23,432 nucleotides of DNA from Dechloromonas sp. (GTDB taxonomy: Bacteria > Pseudomonadota > Gammaproteobacteria > Burkholderiales > Rhodocyclaceae), in assembly GCA_017302355.1 (NCBI GenBank), contig JAFLDQ010000044.1, forward strand, positions 1-23,432. The letters run 5' to 3'. The position numbers and the translations under genes were made by a program. The notes below the pieces were generated by a model, which ran no database searches, had not been told where the DNA came from, and worked only from the letters and a program-made list of their open reading frames with translations. This document shows, piece by piece, positions 1 to 16,389 of this stretch. Position 1 is the stretch's first letter. Each line of letters starts with the position of its first letter.

Positions 1-347
1 TGTCGGAAGTCATCGGCAAAACCGAAAGCTACACCCGGGAGGCCATGGGCTGCATCGAAACGGTGGTCGTCAAGATGGGGGGCGTCGACAAGCTTTCCCA
101 TGAGGTCGGTACCGAAATCAGTCAGATCGCCAGCCAGTCCGGCGTGGTGGTCGATGCCGTGGTTGAAATCACCAATGCCTTGCAGGAGCAATCCACAGCC
201 AGCATGGAAATCGCCCGTGGCCTGGAGCAGGTCGCCCAGATGAGCGAAGAAAACAGCGGCGCGGTTCGTCAGACTTCCGAGGCGGCACAGGCGCTGGAGG
301 GTGTTGCCGCCCGTCTGCAGGAAACTGCGCACCGCTTCCGTTTATGA
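1..347 (+). CDS. Methyl-accepting chemotaxis protein, C-terminal fragment
   Basis: This is the 3' end of a chemoreceptor gene that begins before the window; the reading frame enters at base 3. The ~114 visible residues are a continuous, heptad-rich helix typical of the distal MCP cytoplasmic signalling domain. It contains the segments EITNALQEQSTAS and GLEQVAQMSEENS, which match the returning helix after the CheA/CheW-binding hairpin and include a Glu/Gln-rich methylation-type stretch. In the family, this domain transmits ligand binding to the CheA kinase and is modified by CheR and CheB. The ligand-binding and membrane parts are outside the window, so the stimulus cannot be told. The protein ends RFRL with no CheR-binding pentapeptide of the NWETF type. 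A hairpin follows the stop closely. Confidence 0.9.
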   Translation, partial: SEVIGKTESYTREAMGCIETVVVKMGGVDKLSHEVGTEISQIASQSGVVVDAVVEITNALQEQSTASMEIARGLEQVAQMSEENSGAVRQTSEAAQALEGVAARLQETAHRFRL

Positions 348-353
348 CGGGGA

Positions 354-400
354 GCCCGGCCGAAGCCGGCCGGGCACAGGCAGCGCGTTTTCATTTTTTT
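354..400 (+). terminator. Probable rho-independent terminator after the chemoreceptor gene
   Basis: A perfect 8-bp GC-rich inverted repeat (354-361 pairs with 368-375, six-base loop) starts seven bases after the chemoreceptor stop codon. T-rich tracts follow (TTTT at 388-391, a seven-T run at 394-400, more Ts at 405-410). The T tract lies about 13 bases from the stem, which is farther than in an ideal intrinsic terminator. The position between two genes supports a terminator role. Confidence 0.55.
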
Positions 401-548
401 GGCCTTTTTTCCGGTTGACCGCAGGGCTTCGTAACGCAGTCTTCGTCCGTCGTTTTGCCAACACCTTGGGCCGGTTTTCTGAAATGATGGCGGGGTCGGT
501 CAACGGCTGGCCGGCGCTATCCTTCATGTTGACGACCGGGAGACTGCC

Positions 549-1637
549 ATGCCTGCCACATCCACCGAAGACCGCGCGCTCGGCGCCCTTCTTGGCGCCT
601 TCATCGGCGATGCTCTCGCCCTGGGGCCGCACTGGTACTACGACCTGGGCCAGATGCGCGCCGACTATGGCGAATGGGTCAGCGATTACACCACCCCGCG
701 TCCGGATCGCTATCACGCCGGCTTGAAGGCCGGCCAGTCGTCGCAGTCCGGCATCCTTTCACGGCTGGTCCTGGAATCGCTCGTCGATTGCGGCGGCTAC
801 GACCAGACCGATTTCTGCAGGCGTATGGACGACGATTTCTTCCCCCGGATCGACGGCGTGCCCATGCACGGACCCGGCGGCTATACCAGCCAGTCGATTC
901 GCGAATGCTGGCGAAAGCGCGTCGGTCAAGGGCTCCCATGGGGGCAGGTGGCAAGCAATGCCGACACCACAGAGGCGGCCGAGCGGATCATTGCCATCGC
1001 CGTCCGCCACGCGCTCGATCCGGCACGGCTGGCCGCAAACGTCAACGCCAATACTGTGCTGACGCAGTCCGACGGCACCGTAGTCGCGATGACCGTAGCC
1101 TTCGCCGCAACCCTGGGGATGCTGGTCGAGGGCCATCGTCTCGATGCCGACTTGTCGGGCAAATTGATGGCGCGGGTCAAAACCGGCGCGCTCCCCTTTC
1201 ATCAGGTGACCAGCGGCAAGCTTCAGGCACCGCGGCCCGGAGAGGTCGAAGCGCCGATGGCCGGCAACTTTCCGTCACCGGACGCTTTGCTGACCCAGTC
1301 CTCGATCGCGCAGGCCGCCTGCGACCCCGACATCCGGATCGAGCCGGCCTGGAAAGTCTCGTTGGTCTATGGCATGCCTTGCGCCGTCTACCATCAATTT
1401 CCGGCGGCCTATTACCTCGCTGCCCGTTTCTCCGACGATTTTGAGTCCTGCGTGCTGAACGCGGTCAATGGGGGCGGCCAGAACCAGGCGCGGGCCATCC
1501 TGGCGGGCGCGTTGGCCGGGGCGCAAACGGGCTTGTCCGGCATTCCGCGGAGATTTGTCGAGGGTCTGGAAGATTCGGCGGGGCTGCTGGTTTTGGGGCG
1601 GCGAATGGTCGACCAGATGACCGGCGAGCGCGCCTGA
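549..1637 (+). CDS. ADP-ribosylglycohydrolase-fold protein (DraG / crystallin J1-like), atypical active site
   Basis: This 362-residue protein has the length and landmarks of the ADP-ribosylglycohydrolase (COG1397) family. It has an N-terminal GAFIGDALALGPHW (around residue 16), corresponding to the family's GxxxGDALG motif, and a late segment ending AILAGALAGAQTG, corresponding to the GGDTDT..AGALAGA motif. Known members remove ADP-ribose from proteins using two magnesium ions held by aspartates. Here the second metal site reads GGGQN (residues 308-312) instead of GGDTD. The usual TDDT motif near residue 60 is replaced by GQSSQSG. Only Asp21 of the typical ligands is obvious. The protein may therefore bind a different ligand or be non-hydrolytic, as in the crystallin J1-like branch. 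The start ATG has a GGGAG ribosome site six bases upstream. The next gene follows after 30 bases on the same strand. Confidence 0.85.
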   Translation: MPATSTEDRALGALLGAFIGDALALGPHWYYDLGQMRADYGEWVSDYTTPRPDRYHAGLKAGQSSQSGILSRLVLESLVDCGGYDQTDFCRRMDDDFFPRIDGVPMHGPGGYTSQSIRECWRKRVGQGLPWGQVASNADTTEAAERIIAIAVRHALDPARLAANVNANTVLTQSDGTVVAMTVAFAATLGMLVEGHRLDADLSGKLMARVKTGALPFHQVTSGKLQAPRPGEVEAPMAGNFPSPDALLTQSSIAQAACDPDIRIEPAWKVSLVYGMPCAVYHQFPAAYYLAARFSDDFESCVLNAVNGGGQNQARAILAGALAGAQTGLSGIPRRFVEGLEDSAGLLVLGRRMVDQMTGERA

Positions 1638-1667
1638 GCACTCACGATATTTGAACGGGAGGAATCC

Positions 1668-2102
1668 ATGGCGGCAGTCAAGATGAAATCCTGGCACTGG
1701 GTGGTGATTGTTCTTCTGCTGCTGGTTGCGCTGGACTGGGTGATCCGTCGCCCCGATCCGGTCACCCGCGAGCTGAACGAGCTGCTGGTGGCCAAGGCCA
1801 GCCCGCAATTGCAAGCCTATCCGTACCAGTTTCGCGTGCTGCGCGTTGAAGGTGAGACGGCGGTGATGAGTACGCCGCGCAATTTCGATTCGCCGGCCTT
1901 CCGTTTTCTCGGCGTGATCTATCCCGACATCAACGTCAAGGACCACAACAACCCGGCCTTCATCAAGGTCGAGCAGTTGCTCGGCAAGGTCCAGGATGAG
2001 GCCAAGGATATCGTTCTTGCCCGGCCGGGGATCCGCGAGGTACGTTGGGAACTTGACCGTGACTGGTTGCGCCGCCACGGCATCGAAGTGATCGCGAAAT
2101 AG
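1668..2102 (+). CDS. Hypothetical protein with N-terminal membrane anchor
   Basis: I do not recognise this 144-residue protein. Residues ~9-25 (WVVIVLLLLVALDWV) form one hydrophobic helix, preceded by lysines at positions 5 and 7 and followed by RR at ~27. That suggests an inner-membrane anchor with the remaining ~115 residues in the periplasm, or an uncleaved signal. The soluble part is mixed polar with no cysteines and no known motif. The start codon has a strong GGGAGG ribosome site six bases upstream. It may be co-transcribed with the preceding ADP-ribosylglycohydrolase-like gene. It ends four bases before the end of a convergent transporter gene. Confidence 0.8.
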   Translation: MAAVKMKSWHWVVIVLLLLVALDWVIRRPDPVTRELNELLVAKASPQLQAYPYQFRVLRVEGETAVMSTPRNFDSPAFRFLGVIYPDINVKDHNNPAFIKVEQLLGKVQDEAKDIVLARPGIREVRWELDRDWLRRHGIEVIAK

Positions 2103-2105
2103 GGT

Positions 2106-3344
2106 TCAGGCGCCCGGCTGGTCGGCCAGCTTCTGGACGATCAGGCTGCCGACCATGTCGCCTTCGACATTGACGGCTGTCCGCGTGGTGTCGAGGAGGC
2201 GGTCGATGGGCAGCAGGAGGGCGATGGCCTCGGTCGGCAGGCCGACCGATTCGAGCACCAGCACCATGCTCAGCATGCCGACGCTCGGGATGCCGGGGGC
2301 GCCGATGGCGCCGAGCATGGCGACGAAGAAGACGATGATCTGGCTGGCGAACCCGAGTTCGATGCCGGCGAGGCGGGCGACGAAGAGCGCGGCGGCCGCC
2401 TCGTAGAGCGCCGTGCCATCCATGTTGACCGTCGCGCCGAGCGGCACGACGAAACTGGCGATGTCCTTGCGCACATGCAGGTGTTGCTCGGTGCAGCGCA
2501 GCGTGACCGGCAGCGTCGCCGTGCTCGAACTGGTGGCGAAGGCGGTGATCAGCGCCTCGCGCGCGCCCTTCAGGAAATGGACGGGCGACATCCGGGTGAA
2601 CAGCCAGAGGATCAGCGGCAGCACGACGAGGCCGTGGAACAGCGTGGTGCCGGTGACGACGACGATGAAATGGCCCAGGCTCCTCAACAGTCCGCCCTGC
2701 TGGCTGGCCACCAGTTGCAGGAGCAGCGCGGCGAGGCCGAGCGGCGCGAGGCGCATGATCCAGCCGACGATCATCAGGCAGAGTTCCTGCAATTCCTGGA
2801 GCAGCAGGCGCAGGTTGCGGTAGCGTTCGCCGCCGACGACCAGGGCGACGCCGAGGAAGAGGGCGATCATGACGATGGCCAGGATCTCGCCCTGCGCCAG
2901 CGCCTTGAACGGGTTCTGGAAGAGGCCGCGCAGGAACTGGGCGATGTAGTCGGGCAGCGGCATCTGGCGGGCTTGGTAGTCCTTCGTCGCCGCCGCGAAC
3001 ATCTCGAGCTGCAGGCCGTCGCCCGGCCGGAAGATGTGCGCGGCGCCGAAGCCGATCAGGATCGCCAGGCCCATGGTGGCGAAGAAGAAGGCCAGCGTCG
3101 TCGTCCACACCCGGTGCATCTGGTCATGGGCGCGCAGGTTGGCGACGCCGACGACAATCGACGAGAAGACCAGCGGCACCAGCACCATGCGCAGCAGGTC
3201 GAGGAAGAGGTTGCCGGCCAGCTTCGCGCCGTAGAGCACGTTCTGCGCCGCCGGCGTCGCATTCGCGCCGGCCAGCCAGAAACCGCCGGCGATGCCGGCC
3301 AGGCAGCCGATCAGGATCTGCGTGTTGAGCGAAACGCGTTTCAT
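2106..3344 (-). CDS. Dicarboxylate/amino acid:cation symporter (DAACS/SDF family)
   Basis: This 412-residue polytopic membrane protein belongs to the sodium/proton-coupled dicarboxylate symporter family (GltP, GltT, DctA). It shows the characteristic serine-rich re-entrant loop (AFATSSSTATLPVT, about residue 265), the NMDGTALYEA motif of TM7, the IPSVGMLSMVLVLESVGLP re-entrant loop 2, and the C-terminal IDRLLDTTRTAVNVEGD segment that carries the substrate-binding Asp, Thr/Arg and Asn. Family members import glutamate, aspartate or C4-dicarboxylates across the inner membrane. The arginine in DTTRTAVNV is the residue that usually favours an acidic side-chain carboxylate. Which substrate is used cannot be decided from sequence alone. 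No clear ribosome site precedes the ATG. The gene is convergent with the small anchored protein and divergent from the MazG-like gene, with 63 bases between. Confidence 0.93.
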   Translation of the reverse strand: MKRVSLNTQILIGCLAGIAGGFWLAGANATPAAQNVLYGAKLAGNLFLDLLRMVLVPLVFSSIVVGVANLRAHDQMHRVWTTTLAFFFATMGLAILIGFGAAHIFRPGDGLQLEMFAAATKDYQARQMPLPDYIAQFLRGLFQNPFKALAQGEILAIVMIALFLGVALVVGGERYRNLRLLLQELQELCLMIVGWIMRLAPLGLAALLLQLVASQQGGLLRSLGHFIVVVTGTTLFHGLVVLPLILWLFTRMSPVHFLKGAREALITAFATSSSTATLPVTLRCTEQHLHVRKDIASFVVPLGATVNMDGTALYEAAAALFVARLAGIELGFASQIIVFFVAMLGAIGAPGIPSVGMLSMVLVLESVGLPTEAIALLLPIDRLLDTTRTAVNVEGDMVGSLIVQKLADQPGA

Positions 3345-3407
3345 CGAGGCATTCTAGCGGCTCCGCGCTATGGCATGATTGCGCGCTTACCTTGGGGCGA
3401 GCCAGAA

Positions 3408-3764
3408 ATGAACGATTTTCCCGCGTTGACCGCAGCCGTTCTGGAATTCCGCGATGCCCGCGACTGGCGGCAGTTCCATTCGCTGCGCAACCTGATCGTC
3501 TCGCTCAACCTCGAAGCCGCCGAGTTGCTCGAACTGACGCAGTGGAAGAGCGACGCCGAGATCGAGGCGCTGCCGGCCGAACCGGCGAGCCGCGAGGCGC
3601 TGCGCGACGAGTGCGCCGACGTCCTGCTCTACCTGCTGCTGATCGCCGATGCCGCCGGGATCGACCTCGCCGCCGCCGCCCGCGCCAAGCTCGCCAAGAA
3701 CGCGCAGAAGTACCCAGTGGACAAGGCGTTCGGCTCGCGGGCGAAGTATTCGGAACTGGAGTGA
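3408..3764 (+). CDS. MazG-like nucleotide pyrophosphohydrolase
   Basis: This 118-residue all-helical protein matches the compact MazG-like/dCTP-pyrophosphatase (RS21-C6, DCTPP1) type. The metal-binding pattern is visible: EAAELLE (ExxxExxE) near residue 36, followed by DECADVLLYLLL (ExxD) near residue 67. N-terminal FRDARDWRQFHSLRNLIVSLNLEAAELLE and C-terminal NAQKYPVDKAFG are also typical of this subfamily. These enzymes hydrolyse (deoxy)nucleoside triphosphates to monophosphates and pyrophosphate, sanitising the nucleotide pool. The ATG at 3408 gives the family length; the open frame upstream of it is only antisense to the transporter gene. GGGGCGAG lies upstream of the start. It is the last flanking gene before the defence-like island. 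Confidence 0.88.
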   Translation: MNDFPALTAAVLEFRDARDWRQFHSLRNLIVSLNLEAAELLELTQWKSDAEIEALPAEPASREALRDECADVLLYLLLIADAAGIDLAAAARAKLAKNAQKYPVDKAFGSRAKYSELE

Positions 3765-3971
3765 GGTTCGGGTCGGGGCGGGCGGTCCGTTGTTTGCGTT
3801 GGACTGGCCTGCTTGAGGATACGGAAAGCTGTTGAGTAGATCCGGTGTGATTTACCGCGAAATTGTCTTGCCGCTGCACAATGTATTTCGCATGACTCTC
3901 CTGCCTTCGGGTGGCTTTTGTCGGACAATGGCGAAGTTGCAGTGAACCCAACAGGAAGGACGATAGCCGGG

Positions 3972-7598
<3,627 letters not shown>

Positions 7599-7624
7599 AG
7601 TAAGAATGTAATGCCATCCTTACT
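7599..7624. promoter_or_regulatory. Inverted repeat, candidate operator of the AbrB/PemK pair
   Basis: AGTAAGAATG (7599-7608) and CATCCTTACT (7615-7624) form an inverted repeat with nine of ten positions paired and a six-base centre. It lies between the helicase stop and the GTG start chosen for the antitoxin, ten bases before that start. AbrB-type antitoxins commonly bind palindromes at their own promoter, so an autoregulatory operator is plausible. An RNA hairpin affecting translation is the alternative. Confidence 0.45.
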
Positions 7625-7634
7625 GGAGAACGCC

Positions 7635-7865
7635 GTGCTCGCTGTCGCCAAGATCACCGCCAAAGGCCAAACCACCATCCCGCAGGACGTGCGAGCCGCG
7701 CTCCATGTCGCACCCGGCGACCTCATTGCCTGGGAAGTCGGCAGCGACGGAACGGCGACCGTGCGTCGCGTCCAGCCGCTCGACATCGAATACCTGCGCG
7801 CAGTCGAAGGCACGCTGTCGGAATGGTCGGGCAGCGCCGACGAGGAAGCCTACCGTGGCCTTTGA
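7635..7865 (+). CDS. AbrB/MazE-type antitoxin
   Basis: A 76-residue SpoVT-AbrB domain protein. The N-terminal LAVAKITAKGQTTIPQDVRAALHVAPGDLIAWEV is the classic swapped-hairpin DNA-binding fold (KGQ-x-TIP signature), and the acidic C-terminal tail (EWSGSADEEAYRGL) is the likely toxin-neutralising segment. I prefer the GTG at 7635: it has GGAGA five bases upstream and leaves the inverted repeat outside the gene. An in-frame ATG at 7611 would add eight residues but has a poor ribosome site. The PemK/MazF-like toxin gene overlaps its end by 11 bases, the usual antitoxin-first order. The pair lies between the helicase and methyltransferase genes of the island. Confidence 0.85.
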   Translation: MLAVAKITAKGQTTIPQDVRAALHVAPGDLIAWEVGSDGTATVRRVQPLDIEYLRAVEGTLSEWSGSADEEAYRGL

Positions 7866-8199
7866 TCGCTTCACCGTGGTGCGCGTGCCGTTTCCCTTCA
7901 CCGACCGCAACGCAACCAAGAATCGGCCGGCGCTGGTGCTTTCCGATGCCGCCAGCTTCAACACCCCGGCCGGTCATTCGGTGATGGCAATGGTTACCTC
8001 GCAAGGCAATGCCCCGTGGCCGCTCGATTGTCCGATTACCGACCTCAAGGCCGCCGGGTTACCGGCCGCATCCGTCGTGCGCTTCAAGCTGTTCACGCTG
8101 GATCATCGCCTGGTGCGTGGCGAGTTGGGCAGACTCTCTCCGGAAGACAGCGCAGCGGTGCGCGCGGCGCTATCCCGTCTGCTGAAAGAAAACGAATGA
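7855..8199 (+). CDS. PemK/MazF-family toxin (endoribonuclease)
   Basis: A 114-residue protein starting at GTG 7855, with GAGGAA seven bases upstream. The N-terminal FTVVRVPFPFTDRNATKNRPALVLSD is the typical PemK/MazF beta-strand pattern, with the RPALVLS strand that carries conserved residues of the RNase site. A T/S residue in MVTSQ follows near residue 47. Family members cut mRNA at short sequences and are blocked by the AbrB- or MazE-type partner. Starts upstream of 7855 in the same frame only overlay the antitoxin gene. Its TGA overlaps the ATG of the methyltransferase-start remnant (ATGA), which suggests the toxin gene was once translationally coupled to a methyltransferase gene. Confidence 0.87.
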   Translation: MAFDRFTVVRVPFPFTDRNATKNRPALVLSDAASFNTPAGHSVMAMVTSQGNAPWPLDCPITDLKAAGLPAASVVRFKLFTLDHRLVRGELGRLSPEDSAAVRAALSRLLKENE

Positions 8200-8315
8200 C
8201 CCCCAGGAAAAAACTCATCGAAGTCGCCCTGGCGCTGGAAGCCATCAACAAAGCGATCGCGCAATGCCACCCCTCTCCCCTTGCGGGAGAGGGGTCAGGG
8301 GAGAGGGGAAAATGA
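8196..8315 (+). pseudogene. 5' remnant of a DUF1156 methyltransferase gene
   Basis: The ATG at 8196 opens a 39-codon frame. Its first ~20 residues ([18 protein letters not shown]) match the start of the full methyltransferase encoded at 8707 ([18 protein letters not shown]). At DNA level about 49 of 57 positions agree, so it is a diverged copy rather than a fresh duplication. After ~8262 the similarity stops and the frame runs into palindromic element B, ending at 8315. The ATGA overlap with the PemK stop suggests this was the original start of a methyltransferase gene, later cut by the DUF559 cassette. Confidence 0.7.
8270..8308 (+). repeat. Palindromic element copy B (left border of DUF559 cassette)
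   Basis: CCCCTCTCCC (8270-8279) and GGGAGAGGGG (8285-8294) form a perfect 10-bp stem with a five-base loop, followed by the arm GGGGAGAGGGG (8298-8308). It ends three bases before the DUF559 start codon, so the purine-rich arm also serves as that gene's likely ribosome site. Its reverse complement is nearly identical to copy C on the other side of the gene. Confidence 0.88.
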
Positions 8316-8698
8316 CCCCGCAGAGCTTCGCCAAAGTCTTGCGCACCACCCCCACCGATGCAGAAAGCCTGCTGTGGCGGCACCTGCGGGCGCACCGGCT
8401 GGGCGGTGCCAAGTTCCGCCGCCAGCAGCCGATCGGCCCTTATGTCGCTGATTTTGTCCATTTCGGCGCACGTCTTGTCGTCGAAGCGGACGGTGGCCAG
8501 CACAACGGCAGCGTGCATGATGCCGGGCGCGACGCCTGGATGCGCGCGCAAGGATTCACGGTGCTGCGCTTCTGGAATCCGGACATTTTGAACAACACCG
8601 ATGCGGTGTTGAGCACGATTCTGGATGCGCTCGCTCAACCCATCCAACCCCCTCTCCCCCGCCCCTCTCCCGCGAGGGGAGAGGGGAGTCAGGCATAG
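8312..8698 (+). CDS. DUF559 family protein, Vsr-like endonuclease fold
   Basis: A 128-residue protein with clear DUF559 landmarks: [47 protein letters not shown] and [10 protein letters not shown]. The family is predicted to share the very-short-patch-repair (PD-(D/E)xK) nuclease fold. The presumed metal site is Asp47 (VADF), Glu58 and Asp60 (VVEAD), with Gln63/His64 nearby. The ATG at 8312 is preferred; an upstream in-frame start would only add residues encoded by palindrome B. The last ~17 residues ([16 protein letters not shown]) come from palindrome C. The gene is thus exactly bounded by two inverted copies of the same element. Its role is not known. It could belong to a mobile cassette that moved into the operon or act as a nuclease accessory of the system. 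Confidence 0.85.
   Translation: MTPQSFAKVLRTTPTDAESLLWRHLRAHRLGGAKFRRQQPIGPYVADFVHFGARLVVEADGGQHNGSVHDAGRDAWMRAQGFTVLRFWNPDILNNTDAVLSTILDALAQPIQPPLPRPSPARGEGSQA
8648..8686 (-). repeat. Palindromic element copy C (right border of DUF559 cassette)
   Basis: The arm CCCCTCTCCCC (8648-8659 region) is followed by the stem 8662-8671 / 8677-8686, a perfect 10-bp inverted repeat with a five-base loop. Read on the minus strand it matches copy B over almost the whole 38-39 bases. It forms the C-terminal codons of the DUF559 gene and ends 21 bases before the methyltransferase start. Confidence 0.88.
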
Positions 8699-8706
8699 GA
8701 GCACGC

Positions 8707-11724
<3,018 letters not shown>

Positions 11725-11726
11725 GC

Positions 11727-12026
11727 ATGCATCCCAGCCTGAAACTGGATGAAACGACGCTGGCGCGCTTTTGCCAGTCCCACCACATTCGCCGCCTGTC
11801 ACTGTTTGGTTCGCAACTGAAAGGTACGGCGGGGCCGGAGAGTGACATCGACCTGTTGGCGGAGTTCGATCCGCAGCATACGCCTACGCTGTTCGGAATT
11901 GCCGGGATGGAAATTGAACTGACGGAAATGCTGGGCCGCAAGGTGGATTTGCGCACTGCGGGCGACCTGTCGCGTTTCTTTCGCGACGAGGTGGTGAAGA
12001 TGGCGGAGGTGCAATATGCGGGATGA
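11727..12026 (+). CDS. MntA-like minimal nucleotidyltransferase (antitoxin)
   Basis: A 99-residue MNT-domain protein of the polymerase-beta nucleotidyltransferase fold. The signature is complete: LSLFGSQLKGTAGPESDIDLLAEF, with Gly28-Ser29, ten residues, then Asp40-x-Asp42 for metal-dependent catalysis. In the known MntA/HepT pairs, the MNT protein transfers AMP to a tyrosine of the HEPN toxin and silences it. The ATG at 11727 has GGAGGA six bases upstream; an ATG at 11721 overlaps the methyltransferase stop but is too close to that ribosome site. The HepT gene overlaps its 3' end by 11 bases. The pair is wedged between the methyltransferase and DUF499 genes. Confidence 0.88.
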   Translation: MHPSLKLDETTLARFCQSHHIRRLSLFGSQLKGTAGPESDIDLLAEFDPQHTPTLFGIAGMEIELTEMLGRKVDLRTAGDLSRFFRDEVVKMAEVQYAG

Positions 12027-12354
12027 GGATCGCATTCGCCTCGAACACATGCTGGAGGCGTGTCAGTCCGTGGCGCGTTTCATTGCGGGGCGACAGCGCA
12101 CGGATCTGGATCAAGACGAAATGCTGCGTTTCGCATTGGTGCGCGCCATTGAGATCATCGGGGAGGCCGCCAGCAAGGTATCGCAGGAAGGGCGGCACGT
12201 TATGCCGGCCATCCCCTGGCGGGAAGCCACCGGTATACGCAACCGCTTGGTACATGCCTATTTCGACGTCGATCTGGACATTCTCTGGCGAACGGCGAAG
12301 GAAGCCGTGCCGGCCTTGCTCACGCAGTTGAAAACGGCCCTTGGCTCGGAGTAG
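12016..12354 (+). CDS. HepT-like HEPN-domain toxin (DUF86)
   Basis: A 112-residue all-helical HEPN (DUF86/HepT) protein. The RNase motif Rx4HxY is present as RNRLVHAY (Arg75, His80, Tyr82), preceded by the typical FALVRAIEIIGEAASKVS helix. In characterised MntA/HepT systems, the toxin cleaves RNA and the partner adenylylates the motif tyrosine. The start codon overlaps the end of the MNT gene (ATGCGGGATGA), implying coupled translation. The DUF499 gene follows after six bases. Whether the pair acts alone or guards the surrounding system, as toxin-antitoxin pairs in other defence loci do, is inference. Confidence 0.88.
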   Translation: MRDEDRIRLEHMLEACQSVARFIAGRQRTDLDQDEMLRFALVRAIEIIGEAASKVSQEGRHVMPAIPWREATGIRNRLVHAYFDVDLDILWRTAKEAVPALLTQLKTALGSE

Positions 12355-12360
12355 GACAGC

Positions 12361-15693
<3,333 letters not shown>

Positions 15694-15700
15694 AGGCAGG

Positions 15701-16321
15701 ATGCGCCGGCAAAATCGTGTCGATCCTCAAGGCGCCCTGGTGGCGGTTGCGGCACGCGGCACGCTGATGGGTAACCGCGGCTGCCTGCATGACGACAGCG
15801 GCAACATCGTTCGCCTGTCGGCGCGCGATGCCTCGGTGACCTGCCTGCTTTCATTCAAGGAAAGACAGCGGCAGATCATGCAGCCGGGGCATTACACGGG
15901 ACTCTTTTTCCTGGACGAAGCGACGGCCCTGGCTGCCGGTCACCGGCCCTGTTCCGAGTGCCGGCGGGAACGTTACGTCGCGTACCAGGAGGCATGGGCG
16001 CGGGTGTTCGGGTTGGCAAAGCGGCCGACGGCAAAGGACATCGACCTCCAGTTGAAGCAGGATCGCCCTGAGCGCCGGGAGAATGTCGTGAGCGACCTGA
16101 AGGCGATTCCCACGGGGGCGATCGTCCAGGCTGGCAAGGGCGGGGATTTCTATCTGGTTCGTGACGGCAGGCTCCATCGCTGGTCGTTCGACGGTTATGG
16201 CCTGTCCGTATCGCCTGCCGATGTCGCAGCGCCATTGGTCATGGTGACACGGGCGTGTCATGTCCGCATCTTGCGGAGCGGTTACGTGCCTGCACTTCAC
16301 CCGTCACTGGGCAGGCGTTGA
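15701..16321 (+). CDS. Conserved hypothetical protein, terminal gene of the island
   Basis: A 206-residue protein I cannot assign to a named family, though the type (N-terminal ARGTLMGNRGCLHDDSG, then FFLDEATALAAGHRPCSECRRERY) looks conserved and recurs in bacterial genomes. HRPCSECRR (Cys84, Cys87) resembles the second CxxC half of the Ada-type zinc domain (FRPCKRCRP), and Cys28/His30 could complete a metal site. That resemblance is my inference. The C-terminal half (GAIVQAGKGGDFYLVRDGRLHRWSFDGYG) looks beta-rich. It starts seven bases after the DUF499 stop with GAGGCAGG as ribosome site, so it is probably part of the same transcript. A short 68-base gap separates it from the convergent rlmJ. 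Confidence 0.75.
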   Translation: MRRQNRVDPQGALVAVAARGTLMGNRGCLHDDSGNIVRLSARDASVTCLLSFKERQRQIMQPGHYTGLFFLDEATALAAGHRPCSECRRERYVAYQEAWARVFGLAKRPTAKDIDLQLKQDRPERRENVVSDLKAIPTGAIVQAGKGGDFYLVRDGRLHRWSFDGYGLSVSPADVAAPLVMVTRACHVRILRSGYVPALHPSLGRR

Positions 16322-16389
16322 AGGATTCGGTTGCAGGGAGGGTGGCTGGCAGACAGTAACAGTAACGGGGCATCTGCGCCCTCGCTTGC

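Noticed and set aside
2475..3407. N-terminal extension of the MazG-like frame
   Set aside because: It overlays the transporter gene antisense. The family-like protein starts at the ATG at 3408.
3863..3889. Promoter pair TTGTCT / TATTTC before the helicase gene
   Set aside because: The spacer is only 15 bases and the hexamers are poor. The 207-base gap (3765-3971) is lower in GC and probably holds the operon promoter, but I cannot place it.
8270..8308. Palindromes as rho-independent terminators
   Set aside because: None has a T tract after the stem, and four of the six lie within genes that must be read through.
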